From contig JAZGTN010000026.1 of NCBI GenBank assembly GCA_037783415.1, positions 1,013,001-1,077,000 on the forward strand: 64,000 nucleotides of DNA, given 5' to 3'. Positions within the stretch are counted from its first letter, which is position 1; the number at the start of each line of letters is the position of its first letter. The DNA comes from Leptasterias polaris. Lineage: Eukaryota > Echinodermata > Asteroidea > Forcipulatida > Asteriidae. Shown in pieces: positions 1 to 10,249 of this stretch. A model generated the notes under the pieces. That model saw only the letters and a program-made list of their open reading frames with translations. It made no database searches and had not been told where the DNA came from. A program made the position numbers and the translations under genes.

Positions 1-217
1 AATATATATTTTGTTTTTGTAAAGTACTACAAGGAAGTACAACTAAGTGGGATTCCCGATTTTGCTGAGTGCACTTGTGTATTAGTTAAATGTAGAACAA
101 AGAAATTCAGACCCCTACCAACCTCCACCATCTCCACACTGGAGAATGATTTCAGACTTTGTTTAATGTTTCCCTTCCCTGGGTCTGCTAGGCCAGTTAG
201 TCTACACATATGCCCAC

Positions 218-720
218 CTTGTATTTTGTACTCAACTTTGTTGTTGTATCACAGCATTCTTATATTCATGATGCAAAAGTGGTTTGTTTTTTTAAGAAGT
301 GTGAACCATACCTATTGTTCATGCGATCTGTGAAAAAAAAATTTTTGAGAGAGAGATTTCACAGACAGATTTTTAATTTTCAGAAGTTGCATTACTTGAA
401 AACTGTTTATTGTAGTTAATTAGTAATTAGCTTTTTGACAAAATGATACATTTAATGCACACCTTGCATTTTTATATTCATGATGAAAACGAGCTTTTTT
501 GAAAAGAACTGTGAACCAAACTAATTGTTCATGAGATCTGTGAAAAACATTTTTTGAAAGAGAGATTTCACAGACAGATTTTTAATTTTCAGAAGTTGCA
601 TTACTTGAAAACTGTTTATAATAGTAAATTAGTAATAAGCATTTTGACAAAATGATACATTTAATGCACACCTTGCATTTTGTACTCAACTTTGTTGTGT
701 CACAGTATTTTTTAATCCAT
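218..720. repeat. Imperfect tandem repeat, about 208-bp period
   Basis: Two units plus a partial third share long identical blocks, such as 'TTTCACAGACAGATTTTTAA' and 'GCATTACTTGAAAACTG'. Each unit ends near 'TGATACATTTAATGCACACC'. No coding potential is visible in it. Confidence 0.85.
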
Positions 721-1183
721 GATTGATGCACAAGTCTTTCAGCGTTTAAAATCAATTCATGTTGTTAGTTGTTTAAAACGATTAAAAATAGTGCAATTGG
801 AATCAGAAATTAACATTTGGAAAATTTGCCATGATCAGTTAACAGTTTAAAAAAAAAAAATTTAGTGTAATTAGAATCAGAAGGTAGCGTGTGGATTTTT
901 TTTAATGATGGTTTTTGAAACAATTGAAAATAACAAAATGAAGTTGGTTGATAAAAGAATTTGAATCAATAAAATTGTGTTCCTTTTCACTGATAATTTT
1001 GAAAATGTTACAAGTTTTTCTTTGAAAATAGTTCTTGTCTTCCGTAGAGGTAAAATGTATTATTAAAATATTAGTTCAAATTCTCCACGTAAAATTTTAG
1101 TAATTTATAAGAAAACAATTCATTTTACCTTTAAGTGTTTTCCCCAAATTAGTCGCAGACTAAAGTTACCGTCAGGTCCGCAC

Positions 1184-1205
1184 GGGGGGGGGGGGGGGGG
1201 GGGGG
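1184..1205. repeat. Poly-G tract (22 G)
   Basis: Uninterrupted run of 22 G directly before the palindromic array to the right. Such tracts are mutable and may form G-quadruplexes. Confidence 0.9.
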
Positions 1206-1214
1206 TACTTGGCT

Positions 1215-1990
1215 GCTGGAATTCATGCTGCAAATCAGTCCCGCCCATGAGAGCAGTACATTTTTACGATGCCCGTTAAAATGGAAATCAAATGATGCCC
1301 GTAAAATGTTACGGTGCACCGTGAATTATAGTACAATTTCAAAACGTTGCCCGTTGTTATTACGGCAATTCACCTGTCACCCGTATAAACAAACCGTTAA
1401 ATGTACGGTACAGTAAAACTGCTACCGTAAATGTAACGTTTGTGGCACATTTTAACAACAGTACCCGTAAATACTACGGTTATTTACCTGTCACCAATGC
1501 AAAGACCCGTTAAATGTACGGCACACAACAAACATACCACCGTTAATTTTACGGTGAAGCGTAAATTAGCAGGCACATTTACATAACGATTGCCGTTGAT
1601 ATTACGGTATTTTAACTGCCATTATATACTAAAATCCCGTTAAAGGTACGGCATAATAAAACTGCCACAGTAAATATAACGGTGCACCGTAATTTAAACG
1701 GTACATTTTTACATTGGGGCCCGTAAAAATTACAGTATTTGTCCGTGGGCACAACACAAATTCACCGTTAAATGTACGGCATAATAAAACTGCCACCGTA
1801 AGTATAACGGTGCATCGTAAATTAAACGGCACATTTTTACTTCGGGGCCCGTAAAAATTACAGTATTTTTCCGTGACACAACACAAATTCACCGTTAAAT
1901 GTACGGCACTATTTGTAAAACTTCCACCGTAAAATTTACGGTGCTTTACCTGGCACCCTAGCTGCCAGGTAAAGCACCGTAAATTTTACG
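1215..1990. repeat. Array of palindromic ~125-bp repeat units
   Basis: Units of about 125-130 bp repeat in tandem, clearest at about 1650-1780 and 1780-1906. Each carries short inverted motifs of the form 'CCGTTAAATGTACGG', 'ACGGTGCACCGT' and 'CCCGTAAAAATTAC'. The right end (1925-1990) is a palindrome centred on 'CTGGCACCCTAGCTGCCAG'. It looks like an internally expanded MITE whose left terminus is lost or replaced by the poly-G run. Open frames here are by-products of the repeat. Confidence 0.75.
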
Positions 1991-2278
1991 GGAAATTTTT
2001 TACAGTGTAGGCTCCGTCTGCCTGCTTGAAGCAGTGTAGCAAAAAGGTTTAAGTTTTCAAAATGTAAACGGACGGAATGGTCTCCGTCAGTATACATTTT
2101 GAAAACGGAGAAGCCGAAACAATAGCTTTGGAAAGAACCTGATGACTTCTGCATGAATTTTAACGTAACTGTGATTCTTTCGGTGTTCGCTTAGGCGGGC
2201 AAAGAAGAGATACAAATATAGTCAAAGTTTCCTATCAAAACAAAAACTGAGAAACTCCTGTATTTGTTTCTGTTGCAG

Positions 2279-2438
2279 TGGCTTTGACATGGCGTTTGGG
2301 ACAATCATGCTGGTGTTCGGTGCTCTCGTTACGGGCATCATGGGATGTGAGCTGGAGTGGGCACCAGTCAAAGCGATCCTGAAGAGACCTTTTGGCCTCG
2401 TTATCGGATTCTGCAGCCAGTTTATCATCATGCCTTTG
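2279..2438 (+). CDS. SLC10A: SLC10 coding exon a
   Basis: 160 bp; acceptor TTGTTTCTGTTGCAG, donor GTAAAA. The first base completes a codon from an upstream exon, then 53 codons follow from GFDMAFGT to QFIIMPL. It covers the first helix region and the conserved 'RPFGLVIGFCSQF' segment. The final MPL joins directly to TAFLM of the next exon, as in vertebrate SLC10 proteins (IMPLTGF). Confidence 0.9.
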
Positions 2439-5400
2439 GTAAAAATGCACACAAATCAATAAGAATAACAAGCCAATTCCCCTTTTCAGCGTAACAACAT
2501 CCGAACAAAATGGCAACAAATATATTTTGTGAAAAACATGATTCCCCATAAATCTTTCATCGTAAATACTCACATGTTCATCTATAGTATATACGGTAGG
2601 TAAGTAATGAGATTGTGCCTTTGACGATACAAGCATGGAATTTGGCAAACAGTCAGAGTGTCATGAGAAATATTTGGCTATATCGGGCCATCGCAGATTT
2701 GCCCTTTATAGGTATAATATCAAGCAATTGCAGCCATTTTGAACACTTTGAAAATTGCTCTTTATTCTACCTAAAGGCCCTTTTCGAAATCATGGGCTTG
2801 GACTGAGGCTCTGTCAGTTATTAGCAAAATGTACGCTTTCCTTATACGGGGTTTCAACCAGCAGGTGATGGAGTACAACTACAATCAGAAGCCCAAACCC
2901 AAGCCTCAGTTTCGAAAAGACCGTGGTTTTGAAAAGGGCAAACAACTTGTCAAAGAACATCTCTGCGATGGCCCTATAGCCAAATATCTTTCTCATGACA
3001 TATATACTCTGTGCGCCAAATTCCACTTGTATATCATCAAAGTCACAATTCCCTAAAACAGTTCCCTCTATCTGTCCCACAAGCAACAGTTGAAGTGTTC
3101 TCAACAGTTCCAGCTTTATACTCATTCAATCACAATAAGTTGTCAGATTCATCTGCCCCCCAAAAAAACTATTACAGGCAGTTTAAATTAATAGACTCTT
3201 CAATCGCTTTAAGAGAATCGGAAATTGTATACTCAATAAATTTCCGCTCTGAACGCCCGTCCATGAAACATTGACACGGTGACTTTTTTCCAAAATTGGC
3301 GTCCCTTTTCACATACCTGGGAATCAATGCATTATTTCATCTCCCCCAAAGGGGTATAAAATGTAATTGGATCGGACTGAATGTGCAAAATTAGAAGTTT
3401 GACCGACTGGGGGTTCAAAGAGTGAAGTTTTAGTGCAGAACAAAATCTGTGCATTAAAGATGACATCGCCGACAACAAAGATGTTTTTATTAAGGCCGTG
3501 TTCGAAATGGGTGCTTTGGCTACAGTTACGGCTGTTGCTAAGTGTGTTGCTTAGGACGTCTTACCTTATACTTCAACGCATGATGACGCGGAGATCCCGC
3601 AGTAGCCGTAGCCGGAGCCGCCAATTCGGACATGGCCAAAGCTATCGAATTTACTTAGATATTGAAAGTCATTTAATGACATCCTTTGGTTTAGGGGAGA
3701 GTGCATTGCATTCTCAAAGGTCCTAACTAAACACACTTTGTGGCGTATCGTGGCCGACCAAGCGGAATAGGCCTACGTAGTACCAGACCTCAGAATTATG
3801 GGTCCTAGGGGGTCCGTGACCCATTTCTTGACCAGACTGACACAAAATTAAAAGGGGTTAAACATGGGATTTTAACTTGGACACTGCGTCAGTTTGAATT
3901 GACCCATTTCTTGGTCCATTTTTAACACAGATTCCGGGTAATATACTGACCCTGAAATGTGTCAGGCTTCACGGAACCCGGATTCGGATCAGTTCCGACT
4001 CGGAAGTTTTTAAAGTCCAGTGCAACGTTGTCTCACGTAACACTTAATATTGTAGATTCTATTTACCTAAAAGCTTTTGATTTTGTTGCCTTTGATGCCA
4101 ACAGACGGCATTCTTAATGTGCATCATCTTCAGTCTGCCTTCAGACCTTGCCATCGGGATCATCTTGGCGGCTTGCTCACCGGGAGGAGGGCTGAGTAAC
4201 ATGACATCCGTTGCCATCGATGCCAATTTACTCCTCAGTATCTCCATGACATTCTTCAGCACTATCATCGCTTTAGGTAAGTGTTTTTTGAAGTATGGAA
4301 GTCCATGACAATTACACATGAGTACCATAGGTGTGCCATTGATACCGTCAATTTTCCAATGGTAAAACAATTGGTAAATCCTTGTATAACCATTTTTATA
4401 GCAATGCCGCCCGATTGAAAATATCTTGGTTTTACCATGGTAACCATCATAAAACCATGGTTTCCGTCTTTTAAGAAGTCAGACTTGACCCGGAGAAGAG
4501 TTTGCATGGGTAGCTGCATGGTGCGTAAAGCGCTCGCCTCTAACCACTGTAGCCCTGGTCAGATTGGCGCCCGTTGCTGTTGAGAATCTACAACTAAACA
4601 TGGCGGCGAAATAACCAAAATATCTGTCGCCGAACATGAAACGAGCCTTTTGATATATTAATGCATTTACAAAGCGTTCTAGAAAGACGTTTAGTGTGAA
4701 ATTGAAGATGTAATAACAAGTCAAATGAGGCCTTGTGTCGAATACGGTGGTATTGACCGAAATATTTCCACGTGGCGACCTTTGTTCTGAGATTTAAGTG
4801 GTCGTTATTGCGGTAAGGCTTCACAGGGATAACATTAAACAAGGAACGATCCCGGCGGTGATGAACAGACAGGCCTGCCCTTACACTTGGCGTATTGTGT
4901 AGTAAAAACTGTTATGGGCTAAAAGCACCACTTCTCAACTAGCCCCTGTGGGCCACTAAATACTGTGCAACATTCTTGTTTTTATTTTCTATTAAGTTAG
5001 TGTTAGGCTAAGTATACGTGTGAATGTAACCTCATTTGACCAATAAACTGGTTGCAATTGCTACCATTTGTCACAAATTATTAGTGTTTGATACATTCAA
5101 TACATAATTAAAACTTGCTACTAAAACTTTCTGGGGGGCAAGCAAAATGCACAGTTTACTAGCCTGGTGGGTTACTTTACAAAAAGCTCAAGTGCAAGGC
5201 ATGATCCCTGCGAGTGTTACGGTCATCAGGGGTACATGGACCCCTTCTGGACCCATCGGAATTGGCGTCCCTTTTGACTCGGGAGTGTGGCTAACATTTT
5301 AATCAATGGCACTATAGACCGTGACCTGTGACATCACATGTTTACAAAAGAGCCAAGGAGCCTGGACTTCCTGCAGGCACAGTTTGTACACAGCTCAATG

Positions 5401-8400
5401 GAAGAATACACTAAATCTTGACGGGTCCTCTGTAGTTGAAATGCGTCCATGAGATGATCTATAGATGATGCACCTTTTCATGTCACGCAATACCCCCTGA
5501 CCACCACAACCCACTTCCCACCCATTGGATTTATTCTACGAGGTTTCACCCAGTGACCCGTGCTTGGTCTTTTGAAGGGTCTACTCATCAGTCAACGTTA
5601 TACACCATTAGAATGCCCTCCCATCGTCAAAGCACCTTGACCTAATTTCTGAGTTGTTTTTTTCCCACAAGAAGTTAAAAGATATATGGTTGCCACCTGT
5701 TGGTTTTCTGGATTTCGGTACGTCATGGTACACGTTTGCTTGAGATTCTAAAACTTGTCTGGGGCATCACCGCTGTGCCGTTGTACCGTTTCAATATTTG
5801 GTTTGTATGCCTATACCACTTTGGTTTGACAATTGGACACACATACCCTTAGGCTTGAACATAATGTAAGAAAGATTATCATTACCAATATTATATTTTA
5901 TCTTTCCGAAAACTTGGCTTGGATCTTTTAATATAGGTTTTCCCGGTAAATTTCAGCAGAAATTCATTCAATTTCATTAAACACGCATCAAATTCACATT
6001 TCCCCCTAATCCACTCAAACTAGGGTTTCTTTTTCAATTTCGTTTTCGTGCACACATGCATGATTTCGTTTTTCTCATTCAGATTCGTTTCAGTCAATCT
6101 ATTTCATTTATAGGCATTCAAGACTACACTTATATACCATTGTTTAAGTTGGATTGCTATGTACCTACTTACATGTACTTGATGAAATTGAATGGCTGAC
6201 CAGCTCTTGCTGCTGAGACTTTTACGAAATTGAACGAATCTTGCGGCCTAATGAAATTGAATGATAATTATCTTATTTGACCAGTGAATGCTAAACTGGT
6301 GAAATTACTCCATTTGACTGTTGAAGGCAACTCGAAGGAGCATTTATTTTCGAACGAAATTGAATGAGCCGGGTGTTAAAATGAATGGATTTTTGATGAT
6401 ATTGGTCGGGAAACCTTATACACCGTCTCTGTATTTGATTTTAGGAATGATGCCCTTGAACCTCTTCATCTACTCTCGTCGCTTCCAAGACGATGATTCG
6501 TTCCCCATCCCATTCATCAAGATCATCATGGGGCTCCTCTTGATGATCGGCCCGTTGACAGCAGGCTGCATCCTCCGCCACTTTAAGAAGTCCTGGGCTC
6601 TCAAGCTCGTCAAACTCCTCAAGCCAATCTCCTTTGTGGTCATCATCTTTGCTCTTGCTGGTGGTGTGTACACCATTCGATTCGTCTTCACTTACATCGT
6701 GGTGGACATGATCGTGTGCTCTTTCTCCATCCCGTACGTCGCCTTCGTCCTGGGCGGGTCGGCAGCCCTCCTGTGCCGGCGGGATTTCAAGGAGGTGAAG
6801 ACTATAGCTATCGAGACAGCTATCCAGAATGTGGGCATCGGGGCTGGGATTGTTAGGTTGGTGTACCCCCAGCCGGACGCTGATATCATTACGTGTACCA
6901 TCTTGTGGACGTTGATGGGACAGTCGTGTATGGTAAGGAATAACATCAAAAACTCAGCTTCTATTAAGTCTTAAAAACTTAAACTTAGTTTGCTTAAACA
7001 CCTGATTTTGTTCTTCTTATTAGCCCCAATTTTGACACATATATGCTATTAGAAAACGAATATCTTCAGCAGCATTGGGCTATCATTTAATCGATTAGAA
7101 CGGGATTCAATTTTCAAAAAACAATGTCAGCGACATTAAGGATTAATCAATATAATCCTGGTGTCGGAATATTCAGCTTAGGAAAGAGAAGCGGGAAGAA
7201 AGCAGGGACTCTAGTTTGGAATAGGATAGCACACTGGTGGAATACTTACATATTTCTGGTTATGAAACTTAAATAGTGCCTTGAATTGTAACCCGTAGGT
7301 TTGAAGATACAACATGTGAAAAGAAGATGCCGAACAGTAGAGCGGGAGGTAAACGGGATGTATAGTGAAAGTGAGGAGTATTGGAATTTGACTTTAAGTC
7401 AAATTCTAGTACTCTTCCCAATAATTATAGGAATGGGAAGAAGTTTAGATTGGAAGTTTAGATTGGATGTATGGAGGAGAACGGGAATTATAGAACGCAG
7501 GCAGTGAGACAGTGGTGGGTAAATGGGGTAATAGCTTGTGGTGGGAAGGACCGTATCGAATTGACCCTCAAATTAGTCTGAAACAAAGAGAAGAATTATG
7601 ATAACTAATGTATTTCGAGAAGGGATAAAACGTATCCAAGACGAAGAAATACGGCAAAATGCAAATAAGCCAATAAATTTATTTGTCCTGCAGATTTTCA
7701 CAGTGATTGGAATTTACATGTTCTACAAGAGAGTCGTCAAAGAACGGTGCAGCTTCGCAAGGAAGAAACTGGAAAACGTGGAGGAGAATGAGGAGGCAGA
7801 TGGAGCAGACAGTAAACGGTCGTCGGTTGCTTGTGCCGAGATGATGCCACTTAATGAAAACGATGAAGGTAGGCTGTTGTTGGTTGATGAAGTTGTAGTA
7901 GTATTAATACATAAAGATTACACAATGCTTTCAAACAAAAGTTAAAACTAAAAACTGACTTTTCTTTTATTCAGATCACAAACCAACCAATGGGACTATC
8001 CACGCCCACCTCACACGCATTAACAAAACACCACCACATACGACAGACATGGTCAACGGGGCCTACAAATTCTGGGGCTACCGTCCTCTGGGGGACGAGA
8101 GTACGAAGAATGAGGACACCGGCGGTGGCAACAGATCGGTACCGGGCCTTTTCGTCACTTTCCCGGCGGGGTTACCTGGTATGAACGCTACTCAGCTATG
8201 GGCACCACCGATTGTGGGTCCGAATGGAGATATATGGATACCAAACCCAGAGTTGTTCAAGAGCGCGCCGGTAAGTAATGTACTTTGCTCTTTTTATTTA
8301 AAGGATACCAGTTACCATTAGCAGGAAATACGGATTAACAAATAATGGTAAGCAAAAAATGGCGGAAAACCGATCACTAGTAAACTGCATGGTACTTTTG

Positions 8401-8622
8401 TTGGTTTCCATTTCTGTTGAGCACGATTTTTTCTTGCTTAACAGTGTACAATAATCAGCCTCGATTTGGGGCTGAACAGATCTGCTAAACACCGAAAAAG
8501 TTGCTTGGCAGTAATGGGTTATATGCAGACACAAAGTTACGTAATGAGACACATTTTTGTGTTATTATGTATTTGTTGACACCAAAATTGTTTTTGTTTA
8601 CCAACAGGAATCCACGGTATGA
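2279..8622 (+). CDS. SLC10A: SLC10-family sodium/bile acid cotransporter (3' portion of gene, six coding exons)
   Basis: The protein is a multi-pass plasma-membrane symporter of the SLC10 family, which couples sodium entry to uptake of bile acids or other organic anions such as sulfated steroids. Coding exons at 2279-2438, 4105-4276, 6445-6932, 7694-7868, 7975-8270 and 8608-8622 all have GT/AG borders and compatible phases, giving about 434 codons in the window. Recognisable features are the MGCELEW segment after the first helix, CSPGGGLSN in the sodium-binding crossover helix (CCPGG-type in vertebrate ASBT/NTCP), GMMPLNLFIY, and the ETAIQN motif matching the E-x-x-Q-N sodium site. Hydrophobic segments follow through to IFTVIGIYMFYKR. 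The cytoplasmic tail is about 145 residues, longer than in ASBT. The N-terminal exon(s) were not found; nothing in 1-2278 fits, so they are probably outside the window. The family is certain; paralogue and substrate cannot be settled. Confidence 0.92.
2777..2940. mobile_element. Palindromic MITE-like element ('GGCCCTTTTCGAAA' type)
   Basis: The left end reads GGCCCTTTTCGAAATCATGG and the right end holds complementary 'CCTCAGTTTCGAAAAG' and 'GGTTTTGAAAAGGGC' blocks. Related copies lie at 25696-25850 and 37668-37925. It sits in the intron between SLC10 exons a and b. Confidence 0.6.
3494..3637. mobile_element. Palindromic MITE ending GGCC
   Basis: About 144 bp bounded by GGCC with imperfect inverted ends: left GGCCGTGTTCGAAATGGG, right CCAATTCGGACATGGCC. 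The arms contain complementary GGCTACAGTTACGGCT / AGCCGTAGCC runs. A second copy lies at 40884-41015. Confidence 0.7.
4105..4276 (+). CDS. SLC10A: SLC10 coding exon b (sodium-site motif)
   Basis: 172 bp; acceptor TGATGCCAACAG, donor GTAAGT. It starts in phase 0 and ends one base into a codon. It encodes TAFLMCIIFSLPSD through AACSPGGGLSN to STIIAL. The CSPGG-x-x-SN block is the family hallmark in the discontinuous helix that binds sodium and substrate. Confidence 0.93.
5940..6380. repeat. Inverted-repeat-rich stretch built of ATTCAATTTCAT motifs
   Basis: The left half carries 'ATTCAATTTCATT' and 'CAATTTCGTTTTCG'; the right half carries the reverse forms 'ATGAAATTGAATG' (twice) and 'ACGAAATTGAA' (twice). 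It ends about 65 bp before SLC10 exon c. Probably a decayed foldback element. Confidence 0.5.
6445..6932 (+). CDS. SLC10A: SLC10 coding exon c (core transmembrane exon)
   Basis: 488 bp; acceptor TATTTGATTTTAG, donor GTAAGG. It encodes MMPLNLFIYSRRF through four or five hydrophobic segments to the ETAIQNVG motif and LWTLMGQSCM. E-T-A-I-Q-N corresponds to the sodium-coordinating E-x-x-Q-N of ASBT. It is GC-richer than the flanking introns, as expected for a coding exon. Confidence 0.95.
7694..7868 (+). CDS. SLC10A: SLC10 coding exon d (last helix and start of tail)
   Basis: 175 bp; acceptor TTATTTGTCCTGCAG, donor GTAGGC. It encodes IFTVIGIYMFYKRVVKERC, then an acidic, charged cytoplasmic stretch (ENVEENEEADGADSK). 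It ends one base into a codon, which exon e completes as Asp. Confidence 0.88.
7975..8270 (+). CDS. SLC10A: SLC10 coding exon e (cytoplasmic tail)
   Basis: 296 bp; acceptor TTCTTTTATTCAG, donor GTAAGT. It encodes a Gly/Pro/Asn-rich tail with the segments MVNGAYKFWGYRPLGDE and GPNGDIWIPNPELFKSAP. No known domain recognised. Without splicing at 8271 the frame runs 16 more codons to a TAG at 8319-8321, an alternative end. Confidence 0.82.
8608..8622 (+). CDS. SLC10A: SLC10 terminal micro-exon encoding E-S-T-V-stop
   Basis: A strong acceptor (TTTTTGTTTACCAACAG) ends at 8607. The phase-0 continuation GAA TCC ACG GTA TGA appends ESTV to the tail. S/T-x-V at a free C-terminus is a class I PDZ-domain ligand, commonly used to hold transporters at a membrane domain. 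The exon is inferred from splice signals and the meaningful ending; there is no transcript evidence. Confidence 0.6.
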   Translation, partial: ESTV

Positions 8623-8881
8623 AGCATAAAAGAGAAACATCTCCTACTCGGATCTTCTGCACTAAGAAAAAACTTATGAGGAAAACGTGATGAAAAAAAC
8701 ACATTTTCCGAACTATCAAGGCATTATTCACTCGAGGTTTAATTTTATTTGAACTACAACTTTAGTTATTATCTTAATAGATTACAAAAACATAAAACCT
8801 GTCAGTTCTATGCATCAGCTAAACGGACATACAGCTTTACTTTAAATTTGTATTCCCGGAAGTTTTGAGTAGTAGCATGCT

Positions 8882-8887
8882 ATTAAA
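8882..8887 (+). terminator. Candidate poly(A) signal of the SLC10 gene (ATTAAA)
   Basis: First close poly(A)-signal variant downstream of the stop at 8622. No AATAAA was noticed between. Weak evidence, given by position only. Confidence 0.3.
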
Positions 8888-9239
8888 GTGCATGCCTTGC
8901 TGTGGTCTTGAGCAACATAACTACTGTATATACGTCTTTGAGGCATAAAGTTTAATTAATTCATATAGTTCCATGTTTCTTTTAAGTCAAGTATAAATGC
9001 ACAGTATGTCCAAGTTAGCATAAGGACTAGAATTTCATGTGTTTTGTGGGGCTTTTTAAAAGTCAAGTATTGCATGTCATAATATGCATGCAGTAGGCTT
9101 TATAGGCCAAGTTCTTATAACGACCACTTGTCGACTAGGTCGACATTGCCTGGTACCCAACAAGTGATTTGGGACATGAGTACCAGTTAATATCAGCCGT
9201 TAGTTGACAAAGGGTCATTGGCCATGGTATAGTATACAG

Positions 9240-9393
9240 ATATTGACTGCTTCGAGTGCTATGGTTAAAACTACGACTCCCTCGGTGATCCCCGGGGCGT
9301 TCTATTTTGATCCCCGGGGCGTTCTATTTTAGAACGCCCCGGGGTTCACCGAGGGAGTCGTAGTTTCGTAGCACGAGTAAAAGCAGTCAATAT
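9240..9393. repeat. Long hairpin (foldback) element
   Basis: Arms of about 65 bp, beginning ATATTGACTGCTT on the left and closing AAGCAGTCAATAT on the right, pair across a loop. The segment GATCCCCGGGGCGTTCTATT is duplicated in tandem in the left arm. The inner arm 'CTACGACTCCCTCGGTGA' is matched on the right. Confidence 0.85.
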
Positions 9394-9399
9394 TTGTTT

Positions 9400-10020
9400 T
9401 ATAACACCCCAACAAACTATTTATCATCCTCGTACACGTAACGTTCGTACGCGCATTTCAGATACACAGATGCACAACTGATTGGGTTCGAGGTGGGTAA
9501 AAAAGACGTCTAGGTACTGCACGCCATGTAGTACCCGTGTGATAGTTCATCGTTTGCCCTGTGATAGTCCCGCGCCGCGACGCGCCGGGTTTCTAGTAAA
9601 ACTAAAACATATCATGTGACGCGCTCTAAACCAATGAAAAGGCAGAATATTTGTAAGGGGTGTGATAATCTCAATTACTATACCTCACACATATTCATGA
9701 CCGAGAGTCGAACTCTCACTGGTCCATTCAGCATCACGTGCCAGGTGCTATATTTGCTGTTACCCAAGCGCGCACGCGAGTATTCACGCACATGGTAAAT
9801 ACGCATGAAACGTAGACTATCACACGGGCAGCCCGTGTACTTGTCATGCGTACTTACCCGGGCAGCCCGTGTGATAGTCTACTTGTCATGCGCTTTACGA
9901 TCGTGGAACTGTTCCCCGGGTTGTTGTATGCATGCGCGAATGACCGCTCTAGCGGTTTTCCGGAGCTCAAAGTGTGATGCCGAACTATAGTAAAGATGCC
10001 TTCACCACACAAAAACTGAA
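9400..10020. other. CpG-rich intergenic stretch between two hairpins
   Basis: Contains repeated 'GTGATAGT' and 'GGCAGCCCGTGTGATAGTCT' blocks (two near-identical copies at about 9827-9885) and several ACGCG-type words. It appears to be the body of hairpin-type repeats. No exon seen. Confidence 0.4.
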
Positions 10021-10041
10021 TATGTATAAGGTATATAGTAA

Positions 10042-10208
10042 AACAAATATCACATGATTTATTTCGGGTGAACAGTCGATATTAGCTCCCCTCGGTATTG
10101 GAAGTTGACAAACTAGTTCCCTTCGCCTCGCGGGAACTAGTTTGTCAACTTCCAATACCGAGGGGAGCTAATATCGACTGTCCACCCTCAAACCATGTGA
10201 TATTTGTT
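10042..10208. repeat. Long near-perfect hairpin element
   Basis: Arms of about 75-80 bp start AACAAATATCACATG and end CATGTGATATTTGTT. The inner 60 bp (from 'CAGTCGATATTAGCTCCC' to 'GACAAACTAGTTCCC') are essentially perfectly self-complementary around a short CGCGAGGCG-type loop. Confidence 0.9.
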
Positions 10209-10249
10209 AAAATGTTGTGGGGATATTTTGTGTAGAACAGATGTGTGAA

